A stretch of 15,331 bases of DNA. Source: DATJPW01 sp035506215. Its GTDB lineage: Bacteria > Desulfobacterota > Desulfomonilia > Desulfomonilales > Desulfomonilaceae. Below, in pieces: positions 1 to 6,430 of this stretch (the stretch's first letter is position 1; every line of letters starts with the position of its first letter). The stretch is taken from positions 1 through 15,331 of the forward strand of contig DATJPW010000086.1 of assembly GCA_035506215.1 (NCBI GenBank). Direction: 5' to 3'. The notes under the pieces are model-generated. The model worked only from the letters and a program-made list of their open reading frames with translations. It did not search any database and was not told the origin of the DNA. The translations under genes were made by a program, and so were the position numbers.

Positions 1-25
1 GTGGTCATTTTTAACAGTAAATTCA

Positions 26-63
26 TCGAAATCTAACACAAAAAAGATTATATACTATCTTTT
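26..63 (+). promoter_or_regulatory. AT-rich upstream region with inverted repeat and possible -10
   Basis: The first 106 bases are clearly more AT-rich than the rest of the window and lie directly upstream of the small membrane protein gene at 107. A TATACT hexamer at 51-56 could be a -10 element, but I see no convincing -35 box at the right spacing. The hexamer sits in the loop of a perfect 7-bp inverted repeat (AAAAGAT at 42-48, ATCTTTT at 57-63), which could be an operator. No coding sequence is visible here. The promoter assignment is an inference. Confidence 0.25.
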
Positions 64-106
64 AAGTATCTAAACTTAGGCAGCAACTCAGAAGGGGGGC
101 TTTGCC

Positions 107-367
107 ATGGCTCGTTGGACACCGAAAGGGGGTATTTGGACAGCAGCAATAATAGGCGCTGGTTTCCTTCTGGCGCCAGTGGTGATTCCTGTTGTCGCCG
201 CCGCCGCAAGACCGATTCTCAAAGCAGCTATCAAAGGCGGAATTTTGCTTTATGACAAAGCCAGCGAAATGGTGGCAGAAGCGACCGAGGTAACCGAGGA
301 CCTCGTCGCAGAAGCCAAAGCCGAAATTCAGGCTGAGATTGAAGCGGTCAAACGGGAGACCAGCTAA
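107..367 (+). CDS. Small DUF5132-like membrane protein
   Basis: An 86-residue protein with a strong ribosome binding site (GAAGGGGGG at 91-99) ahead of the ATG. Residues 9-34 form one hydrophobic segment (AAIIGAGFLLAPVVIPVV and on), followed by a basic patch (ARPILKAAIKGG, 34-45). Residues 50-86 are a highly charged, Ala/Glu-rich tail that should be a helix or coiled coil. The layout and the ARPxxKAAIKGGxLLY-type sequence resemble DUF5132 proteins, which as I recall are found beside HMA2-domain P-type ATPases; I could not search to confirm this. It is the first gene of an apparent operon with the HMA2-like protein 19 bases downstream and the ATPase. A role as a small membrane subunit or regulator of that ATPase is an inference; no enzymatic motif is present. 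Confidence 0.75.
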   Translation: MARWTPKGGIWTAAIIGAGFLLAPVVIPVVAAAARPILKAAIKGGILLYDKASEMVAEATEVTEDLVAEAKAEIQAEIEAVKRETS

Positions 368-386
368 GACCGGAGCGACGCCTAGA

Positions 387-926
387 ATGGCCCTAGTATC
401 TGAAGCGTTTGTGTCTCATTCAATGGTGACCAGGGTGCGGATAAAAGTACCCTCGAAAAGGGGGGATACGGTCTATTTCGCTTCCGTAAAGGAGAGATTA
501 TCTTCGTGTCCGGGAGTCGTGAGTGTTGACGCGAACCCTCGAACCGCGAGCATCCTGGTTCTTCACTCAGGGGAAATGAAATCCCTGGTTGACTATGCAA
601 AGGCCAAGGACCTCTTCGTCCTTAAGATTCGCAAGACCAAGCCCAGGTCTCTAATGAGTGACGTGGCTGCGGAATTCAAATCGTACAACGACCAGCTCAA
701 AAAAATGACGGGGGGAGAGCTGGATATCCCAAGCCTGGTCTTCCTCAGCCTGATTGTCTCCGGGGTTTACCAGATAATACGCGGCAATCTAGGAGCTCCG
801 GCGTGGTACACCGCTTTTTATTATGCGCTGGGAGTTTTTACCCACAGCATGTCGGTGGACGACCTCGATGAGTCCCGAGGCCCGCTCGACACATTCGATG
901 AGGAAGGGTTCGAGAACTCCGACTGA
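387..926 (+). CDS. HMA2-like domain membrane protein
   Basis: With the ATG at 387 the product has 179 residues. This start avoids overlap with the preceding gene and has CGGAG at 371-375 upstream; an in-frame ATG at 339 would overlap the previous gene by 29 bases, and another at 423 is also possible. Residues 13-75 form a ferredoxin-like HMA2-type domain: TRVRIKVPSK, a helix, CPGVVSVDANPRTASILVLH. It lacks the CxxC pair that binds metal in canonical HMA domains. Residues 114-132 and 139-152 are hydrophobic and probably cross or dip into the membrane. The C-terminus (155-179) is very acidic. The gene lies between the DUF5132-like gene and the P-type ATPase, which carries a related domain at its own N-terminus, so a partner or regulatory role with that ATPase is likely. 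The function itself is unknown. Confidence 0.75.
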   Translation: MALVSEAFVSHSMVTRVRIKVPSKRGDTVYFASVKERLSSCPGVVSVDANPRTASILVLHSGEMKSLVDYAKAKDLFVLKIRKTKPRSLMSDVAAEFKSYNDQLKKMTGGELDIPSLVFLSLIVSGVYQIIRGNLGAPAWYTAFYYALGVFTHSMSVDDLDESRGPLDTFDEEGFENSD

Positions 927-954
927 GCAGAAATTTTTCACGGGGATGTAATGA

Positions 955-976
955 TCCGGTGTGGCGGAGAACCGGA
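955..976. repeat. Short inverted repeat in the leader of the ATPase gene
   Basis: TCCGGT (955-960) and ACCGGA (971-976) form a 6-bp stem with a 10-base loop in the 126-base gap between the HMA2-like gene and the ATPase. No T-run follows, so it is not an obvious terminator. It may be a processing or regulatory hairpin inside an operon transcript. This is weak evidence. Confidence 0.25.
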
Positions 977-1052
977 GTGATATTGCTGCCGGTTCAAGTC
1001 TGAGATCAGGTCGTTTCCTCATATTGAGCAATAAGGACGGTCGGTCGCTCTG

Positions 1053-4000
1053 ATGACGTTGAAACGTCTTGTAAAAGAAGTACACACTGTTGTTGCCGGT
1101 AGAGCTCGGTACAATGTTCAGGGCCTTTACCGCTCCAGCATGCTCAAGAATCGTCTCGAAACGCGCCTGTCCGCCGAACGGGAAATCACCTACGTTAGCG
1201 CAAACATCCTTACCGGCAATCTGCTCATTCTCTTTCATCCCCACAGCAATCCCAGAAAATTCGTTGCCGTGATGGAAAGCGTCGTTGTTGCTCACCTCCG
1301 CCACGTCTCGGCGCCGCGCTCTTCCGGCCTGTCAGTCTCCGCAGACAAGCGTAAGAGATCAGAGGTCGAGGCGGCCCACAGGTCGTGGGTAAAAGGAGGG
1401 CTCGCTGAAAAACTCGGATTCGGAACCGGCGCTGTTGCCGAAGAGGCCCACGCTTGGCACAGGATGGACATCACTGAGGTGCTCTCGGTCTTGAATTCCT
1501 CCTTATCGACAGGATTGACACCTGAAGCGGCCAAAAGGAATCGGCAGATATATGGTCTTAATGTGATTAGTCAACCGTCGACGCGGTCCAGGTTCGGCAT
1601 CTTTATTGATCAGTTCAAGTCTCTCCCGGTCGGTCTATTAGGCATTGCAGCAGTTTTGTCCATCCTGACCGGGGGCTTGGCCGACGCGATCTTGATCACG
1701 GGTGTTGTTCTTATCAACGCTGTGATCGGTTTCGTTACCGAACATGAGGCTGAGAAAACCATAAGCTCGTTAAGACGCATGATAAATCCTCCCGTACAGG
1801 TGATACGAGAGGGGAATGCTCAAGAAATCGGATTTGAAGATGTCCTAGTGGGGGACCTGTTGCTTTTGAAACCGGGAACGTACGTAAGCGCTGACGCTCG
1901 AGTAGTCGAAGCATTGCACTTGAGCGCGGACGAGTCGGTCCTCACCGGAGAGAGCATGCCGGTGGTAAAGACCGCGGATAGGCTCCGGAACGTTGAGGTC
2001 CCGCTGGCAGATCGGTGCAATATGGTCTACTCGGGTACCCTGATTACCGGGGGCCAAGGTCTTGCTGTTGTAGCGGCTGTAGGTCCGTCTTCGCAATTCG
2101 GCAGGATCCGCAGCCTGGTTGCCACTGCCGAGGCGCCGGAAACGCCGGTGGAAAAGCAATTGGGTATTATCGGCAATCAACTGGTGTGGATTTCCAGCGC
2201 GATATGCGGGATCGTGTTCGCTATTGGATTGCTCCGTGGGAACGGCTTGCTCCAAATGCTCAAGATTTCAATATCATTGGCAGTTGCCGCTGTTCCGGAA
2301 GGTTTGCCCGCGGTTGCGACTACCACGCTTGCCCTTGGCGTCAGACATATGCGCAGACATAAGGTGCTGGTGAGGAATTTGGACGCCGTATGCACCATTG
2401 GCTCCGCGCATACGATATGTCTGGACAAGACGGGGACCATCACTCACAACAAGATGTCTGTGTTGCGGATCTACTCGGGGATGAGGAGAATTAACGTCAA
2501 CAACGGGGACTTCACTGTACAATCAGACACCTTGGACCTGTTCGGTTCTGATGAATTGTTGCGACTCATCCACGTGTGCGTGCTCTGCAACGAGGCCCAG
2601 ATAAGTCGTAACAGCAGCGCATATGTGCTCAACGGTTCCTCGACGGAGGCCGCTCTCGTCGAGATGGCGCTGGTTGCCGGCGTGAATGTGGAGGCTATAC
2701 GTGCTCGATATCCGCTCCTGAATGTGGACTACCGGTCCGATGATCACCAGTACATGCGCACTTTGCACAGGACTCAGAACAGGGAGACGATACTGGCCAT
2801 AAAGGGAAATCCCGTGGAGGTGCTGGCCGGTTGCTCGGGGCAGGTCCGCGAAGGAGTACACTGTGCGCTCACCGAGAGCGACAGGGACGCTATCGAGGCG
2901 GAAAACGACTCCATGGCCGGAGATGCTTTGCGAGTCCTCGGTGTGGCCTACGCAACTCGTGAAACCGATGAACCGTCTGACGAGGGGAACGGGTGGACTT
3001 GGTTAGGGCTGGTGGGAATGGCTGACCCCATACGCGATGGCGTGAAGGAATCCATCGACGTATTTCATGGCGCCGGCCTGGACACGGTGATGCTAACCGG
3101 TGACCAGAGTCCGACGGCCTATGCCGTGGGAAAAGAGTTGAACCTGAGCAATGGAAAACCTCTGCAGATCCTGGAGGCAACCGAACTGAAGAGTATGGAC
3201 CCGTCCGTCACTCAGGCGTTATGCAATGAGGTTCACGTCTTCGCGCGAGTCAGCCCCTCGAACAAGCTGGAAGTGGTGCGAGCGCTCCAGGGATCCGGTA
3301 AGGTCGTGGCCATGACCGGCGATGGTATCAATGACGGCCCCGCTCTTAAGGCGGCGGATATCGGCATAGCCATGGGAAGAGGCGGCACCGACATGGCGCG
3401 GGAAGTGGCGGACGTCGTGCTTGAGGAGGACGACCTGGAAACCCTCATCGTGGCCATAAGCGATGGTCGCACGATCTATAACAACATCAGAAAAACGCTC
3501 CATTATCTACTGTCAACAAACCTTAGCGAGATCATGGTTATGTTTTTTTCGGGTGCTCTGGGGCTAGGCTATCCTTTGAATGCAGCGCAGTTGCTGTGGA
3601 TCAACTTGCTTTCGGATATCTTCCCGGGCCTTGCACTGGCTATGGATCCGCCGGAACCTGACGTGCTCACTCATACACCACGCGACCCCAACGAACCCAT
3701 TGTCAAAACGGAAGACTTCAAACGCATGAGCTTCGAAGCAGCGACGATGACCGCAGCTTCGCTTGGCGCATACGGCTACGGAATTGCGCGATACGGTTTC
3801 GGGCCTGCTGCAGGTACCTTGGCGTTCCAGGGTCTGGCAGTTTCCCAGATCGTTCACGCGCTGAGTTGTCGCTCGGAGGAGCGCAGCCTCTTCGATGCCG
3901 ACAAACCGCTTCCGAATCGGTACGTGACCGTGGCTGTGGTGGGGTCCCTGGCCCTACAGGTCATAGCGCAAATGGTACCCGGTCTCCGGGCCTTGCTGGG

Positions 4001-4109
4001 CACGCGACCACTCGGGGTCTTGGACTGGGCAGTCGTCGGCGCGTCGGGTATCATTCCTCTATTCATTAATGAAGTTACCAAGAAGAAGAGTTTGAGGACA
4101 ATCCAGTGA
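1053..4109 (+). CDS. P2-type (Ca2+-ATPase-like) cation-transporting P-type ATPase with N-terminal HMA2-like domain
   Basis: This 1018-residue pump has AAGGACGG at 1033-1040 as ribosome binding site. Residues 15-80 are an HMA2-like domain (GRARYNVQGLYRS ... SANILTGNLLILF) without CxxC. A cation-ATPase N-terminal domain follows (about 135-175). The actuator has LTGES at 297-301. Transmembrane helix 4 has PEGLP at 415-419. The phosphorylation motif DKTGT starts at Asp458. The nucleotide domain has KGNP at 584-587, TGDQ at 682-685 and TGDGIND at 755-761. In helices 5 and 6, Asn823, Glu826, Asn851, Ser854 and Asp855 align with SERCA Asn768, Glu771, Asn796, Thr799 and Asp800, so most of the Ca2+-type coordination set is kept. 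The CPx motif of heavy-metal P1B pumps is absent. A hydrophobic C-terminal region (892-1005) fits helices 7-10. The likely role is export of Ca2+ or a similar cation across the inner membrane. The true ion and the role of the HMA2 domain are not known from sequence. Confidence 0.93.
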   Translation: MTLKRLVKEVHTVVAGRARYNVQGLYRSSMLKNRLETRLSAEREITYVSANILTGNLLILFHPHSNPRKFVAVMESVVVAHLRHVSAPRSSGLSVSADKRKRSEVEAAHRSWVKGGLAEKLGFGTGAVAEEAHAWHRMDITEVLSVLNSSLSTGLTPEAAKRNRQIYGLNVISQPSTRSRFGIFIDQFKSLPVGLLGIAAVLSILTGGLADAILITGVVLINAVIGFVTEHEAEKTISSLRRMINPPVQVIREGNAQEIGFEDVLVGDLLLLKPGTYVSADARVVEALHLSADESVLTGESMPVVKTADRLRNVEVPLADRCNMVYSGTLITGGQGLAVVAAVGPSSQFGRIRSLVATAEAPETPVEKQLGIIGNQLVWISSAICGIVFAIGLLRGNGLLQMLKISISLAVAAVPEGLPAVATTTLALGVRHMRRHKVLVRNLDAVCTIGSAHTICLDKTGTITHNKMSVLRIYSGMRRINVNNGDFTVQSDTLDLFGSDELLRLIHVCVLCNEAQISRNSSAYVLNGSSTEAALVEMALVAGVNVEAIRARYPLLNVDYRSDDHQYMRTLHRTQNRETILAIKGNPVEVLAGCSGQVREGVHCALTESDRDAIEAENDSMAGDALRVLGVAYATRETDEPSDEGNGWTWLGLVGMADPIRDGVKESIDVFHGAGLDTVMLTGDQSPTAYAVGKELNLSNGKPLQILEATELKSMDPSVTQALCNEVHVFARVSPSNKLEVVRALQGSGKVVAMTGDGINDGPALKAADIGIAMGRGGTDMAREVADVVLEEDDLETLIVAISDGRTIYNNIRKTLHYLLSTNLSEIMVMFFSGALGLGYPLNAAQLLWINLLSDIFPGLALAMDPPEPDVLTHTPRDPNEPIVKTEDFKRMSFEAATMTAASLGAYGYGIARYGFGPAAGTLAFQGLAVSQIVHALSCRSEERSLFDADKPLPNRYVTVAVVGSLALQVIAQMVPGLRALLGTRPLGVLDWAVVGASGIIPLFINEVTKKKSLRTIQ

Positions 4110-5302
4110 AAAAGGATTTCGTACACACCTCCGAGTCGGTAACGGAGGGACATCCGGACAAAATTGCCGACCAGATCAGCGACGCGATAGTGGACCGCTT
4201 TCTCGAACATGACCATCGCTCACGTATTATCGCGGAATGCGCCGTCTCACTCTCGGTGGTCTTCATAGCCGCTCGGTTCGCATCGACAGCCAAGATTGAT
4301 TTCCCGCGTGCTGCAAGAAAGGTGATCAGGAGGATCGGATACGTTGATGATGAGTTCAACTTCCGAACATGCAGCATTCTGACCAGCTTGAAAGAAATGG
4401 CCCCGGAGGAGACATTCCAGTTCGATGAAGACGGCATGTCCGAAGAGGAAATCGATCGTGTCACAGCCGGCGAACAAGTGACAATGTTCGGGTTCGCATG
4501 CAATCAATCTTCCATGCTGATGCCTTTGCCAATATGGCTGGCGCACAAGATTGCCCGGAGACTGTCGCAACTCAGGCTGGACGGAATTCTTCCCTACCTG
4601 GCTCCTGATGGGACCACACAAGTCGGTGTGGAATACCATGAGCGCAGACCGATCAGGATCCATAGTCTGATCGTAAATTGCAGCCTAAAGGACCGCACTT
4701 TTCCGGACACCAACCGTTTGAGCGATGACCTCCGAGACGCGGTAATTGAACAGATCTTTCAAGATGAAGACGTCAAGCCTGATGCCAAGACGAGGATCTT
4801 AATCAACCCTGGCGGTCCTCTGAGACTTGGAGGTCCGGGCGTACACTCCGGCCTGACTGGTAGGAAGAACGCAATCGACACGTACGGCTCTTATTCGCGG
4901 GAGAGCGGTTCAGCTCTGAGCGGAAAGGACCCTCTGCGAATTGATCGTGTCGGGGCTTATGCTGCCCGCTACGCGGCAAAGAACATCGTTGCGGCGGGTC
5001 TGGCGGATGAGTGTGAAGTTCAGGTCAGTTACTCGGTGGGTCTCGCCCAGCCCGTTAGCCTCCAGGTGGAGACGAACGGCACCGGCAAGATTCGTGACTC
5101 GCGTATAACCGCCCTCCTGAAGCGACATTTTGATTTCAGGTTAGGCGCGATTGTGCGGAAGTTCAATCTACAAAAGCTGCCTTCGATTACTAAGGGTGGA
5201 TTTTATAGAAAACTTGCAGCCTACGGTCACTTCGGACGAAGTGACCTGGACCTGCCTTGGGAAATGACGGACAAAATAGAAGCCTTGCAATCGGACGGAT
5301 GA
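4106..5302 (+). CDS. S-adenosylmethionine synthetase (MetK) homologue with altered substrate pocket
   Basis: 398 residues, close to the usual MetK length (about 384). It starts with GTG at 4106, which overlaps the ATPase stop (GTGA), and has GAGGA at 4094-4098. The fold is clearly MetK: TSESVTEGHPDKIADQISDA (8-27), GLTGRK (249-254), IDTYG, SGKDP (272-276), YAARYAAKNIVAAGLA, and AAYGHFGR near the end. By eye alignment to E. coli MetK, the phosphate and Mg2+ ligands His14, Asp16, Lys245, Lys265 and Asp271 are kept (His16, Asp18, Lys254, Lys274, Asp280). Methionine-side residues are changed: Glu55 to Arg57, Gln98 to Met98, Asp118 to Glu123, Asp238 to His247. Also changed are Phe230 to Leu239 (adenine stacking), Lys165 to Thr170 and Lys269 to Arg278. 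The loop motif GDQG reads GEQV. It is therefore unlikely to be an ordinary SAM synthetase; it may bind ATP or polyphosphate or use another acceptor. Coupling to the ATPase gene suggests a shared role, which is an inference. Confidence 0.85.
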   Translation: MKKDFVHTSESVTEGHPDKIADQISDAIVDRFLEHDHRSRIIAECAVSLSVVFIAARFASTAKIDFPRAARKVIRRIGYVDDEFNFRTCSILTSLKEMAPEETFQFDEDGMSEEEIDRVTAGEQVTMFGFACNQSSMLMPLPIWLAHKIARRLSQLRLDGILPYLAPDGTTQVGVEYHERRPIRIHSLIVNCSLKDRTFPDTNRLSDDLRDAVIEQIFQDEDVKPDAKTRILINPGGPLRLGGPGVHSGLTGRKNAIDTYGSYSRESGSALSGKDPLRIDRVGAYAARYAAKNIVAAGLADECEVQVSYSVGLAQPVSLQVETNGTGKIRDSRITALLKRHFDFRLGAIVRKFNLQKLPSITKGGFYRKLAAYGHFGRSDLDLPWEMTDKIEALQSDG

Positions 5303-5320
5303 CCTGACGCAAGTGCTTCA

Positions 5321-5357
5321 ACGGCTTTTTGATGCCGGCGATCTAAAGAAAAGCCGT
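5321..5357. repeat. Inverted repeat between convergent genes
   Basis: ACGGCTTTT (5321-5329) and AAAAGCCGT (5349-5357) form a perfect 9-bp inverted repeat with a 19-base spacer, spanning the 40-base gap between the convergent MetK-like and HMA2-like genes and running into the end of the latter. The position fits a bidirectional terminator, but neither strand has a T-run after the stem; the U-rich stretch is inside the stem. I therefore call it only a candidate transcript-end hairpin. Confidence 0.35.
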
Positions 5358-5714
5358 GATGAACGAGAGAGACGATCCTTGCAACGCCCTCTCCAGCGCT
5401 AAGCTCAATAACGCCTTTGATACGGTCTTTCCCACATTCGAGACCACGGCCTCCGCGGGTTTGTAACCCGAGATTGCCTCGCCCAAGTCGATGTAATTCT
5501 CGTGTGCCAGAAGATTAAGGATACTGTTTGGGCGGACGATGTCCCGATCATAATTGATCGTTACGCTCCCCGTGACGGTGCTGGTGGAAGTGGACGTGAT
5601 ACCCGCGACGCGTCTCAACAGCTTGCGGAGTTCCATTGCACGCTCGGGGTTTCGCTTCAGGAGTGGGATCTTAATCCGGAGCCTCCCGGGAACTGCGTGT
5701 AGATAATATCCCAT
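5343..5714 (-). CDS. Small HMA2-like domain protein
   Basis: A 123-residue protein on the minus strand, with ribosome binding site GAGGAG five bases before the ATG at 5714. Residues 6-75 form an HMA2-type domain (HAVPGRLRIKIPLLKRNP, a Leu/Arg-rich helix, then GITSTSTSTVTGSVTINYD). It shares the R-x-R-hydrophobic first strand and the TG-hydrophobic strand with the N-terminus of the ATPase, but has no CxxC. Residues 89-123 form an amphipathic or weakly hydrophobic helix (VGKTVSKALLSLALERAL) that could associate with membrane or partner. It converges on the MetK-like gene, so it is transcribed separately from the ATPase operon although the shared domain ties them together. A soluble interaction partner for the ATPase is the simplest guess; the biochemical function is unknown. 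Confidence 0.75.
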   Translation of the reverse strand: MGYYLHAVPGRLRIKIPLLKRNPERAMELRKLLRRVAGITSTSTSTVTGSVTINYDRDIVRPNSILNLLAHENYIDLGEAISGYKPAEAVVSNVGKTVSKALLSLALERALQGSSLSFITAFL

Positions 5715-6098
5715 TTTTCTCCTCGACCGGGATGGTGCGTCTGCAGGCGTGAACGTCTGCGCCGCCTGCTTGATTCCTGCCTTAAATGGTGTAGCTTCCG
5801 TATTAGCGCAATGTTAGTTACCGATGAGTTCTTGATGAGAAGCGCTCTGCTGCCCTATCTGCGCATCCTCAAAAAACCCGTCAAGGCTTCTTGTCGTCAC
5901 TGCCATTTGAATACCGAGCGATAGTCCGATAATGACTTGTCTCTCATACCCTATGGGCATCGATTCTAGTTTTAGGATTGCCGATGGGACCTTAGCCCCC
6001 GCCTTGTTGTTCACGCGCGGTGCCCGATTACCAAACTTCCCAGTCAACTGCAACAACATTTTGCATTTCTAGATAAGCATCCAGTTACGGTAGGTGAA
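5715..6098. other. Intergenic region with no supported gene
   Basis: This is the upstream side of the minus-strand HMA2-like gene and should hold its promoter, but I cannot point to a convincing -35/-10 pair. The open frames here (for example 5814-6059 minus) have no ribosome binding site and no recognisable protein character. Nothing else was seen. Confidence 0.5.
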
Positions 6099-6130
6099 AG
6101 ATTGTAGTTGCAAGCGCAACGAAGCAATCT
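6099..6130. repeat. Imperfect hairpin, possibly a dispersed repeat unit
   Basis: AGATTG (6099-6104) pairs with CAATCT (6125-6130), and inside it GTTGC (6107-6111) pairs with GCAAC (6116-6120) around a 4-base loop. Read on the minus strand it begins AGATTGCTTCGTTGCG, which resembles the GATTGCTTCG-type intergenic repeats I recall from many bacterial genomes. It ends two bases before the double palindrome at 6133. Membership in a repeat family is an inference. Confidence 0.45.
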
Positions 6131-6132
6131 CT

Positions 6133-6186
6133 TGTAGGAGCGCATGGCATGCGCCCAAATAAGGGCGGACGCCGTCCGCCTCTACA
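6133..6186. repeat. REP-like double palindrome
   Basis: Two palindromes lie head to head. The first has arms GCGCATG and CATGCGC (6140-6154, one-base loop), the second arms GGCGGACG and CGTCCGCC (6164-6180, one-base loop). The outer ends, TGTAG at 6133 and CTACA at 6186, are also inverted, and the two halves are diverged copies of one pattern (TGTAG..GCG..GGC..CGCCC) in opposite orientation around an AT-rich AAATAA centre. This is the architecture of REP/BIME-type mobile intergenic elements. Copies elsewhere in the genome cannot be seen from this window. Confidence 0.6.
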
Positions 6187-6250
6187 GGAAGGAGATTATC
6201 AGAGGGACCGTCGCGCGCAGAAAGCGGGATTGCCGGCCATTTGCCAAACA

Positions 6251-6352
6251 GGCGAGACGCGTGTCTCACCATTGAATCCTCGCAATTGTGCGATGTCAAA
6301 TAATTGAATGGCAATCATTCAGGAATTCGCGGTGAGCGATTGTCCCCGCGAA
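6251..6352. repeat. Cluster of four short inverted repeats
   Basis: Within 102 bases there are four separate inverted repeats: GAGAC/GTCTC (6254-6267), CGCA/TGCG (6281-6292), GAATG/CATTC (6306-6320) and TTCGCGG/CCGCGAA (6326-6352). The last has a 7-bp stem and lies downstream of the minus-strand aminotransferase gene. Short ones may be chance, but the density together with the adjacent elements at 6099-6186 is notable. No gene is visible here. Confidence 0.35.
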
Positions 6353-6373
6353 CTCACTGAAAAGCAGGGGGAG

Positions 6374-6401
6374 AACAATAGAAAACCGATTTGAGTCGGT
6401 G
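6374..6401 (-). terminator. Candidate rho-independent terminator of the aminotransferase gene
   Basis: On the minus strand, about 30 bases after the stop of the aminotransferase gene, ACCGA (6401-6397) pairs with TCGGT (6390-6386) around the loop CTCAAA, and the stem is followed directly by TTTTCTATTGTT. The T-rich tail and location fit an intrinsic terminator; the 5-bp stem is short, so efficiency may be low. Confidence 0.45.
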
Positions 6402-6430
6402 GGGTTCAGGGCGGAGATTCGCTCCTGCAT

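Noticed and set aside
1053..4109. Heavy-metal (P1B) exporter
   Set aside because: No CPx motif in helix 4 and no CxxC in the HMA-like domain; the helix 4-6 residues are of the Ca2+-ATPase type.
5814..6059. 81-codon minus-strand open frame in the intergenic region
   Set aside because: No ribosome binding site, no recognisable domain or hydrophobic pattern, and it sits in a repeat-rich non-coding stretch. Treated as chance.
6069..6314. 81-codon minus-strand open frame across the hairpin block
   Set aside because: It runs through the REP-like palindrome and other hairpins, so its sequence is shaped by the repeats rather than by coding. No start signal.
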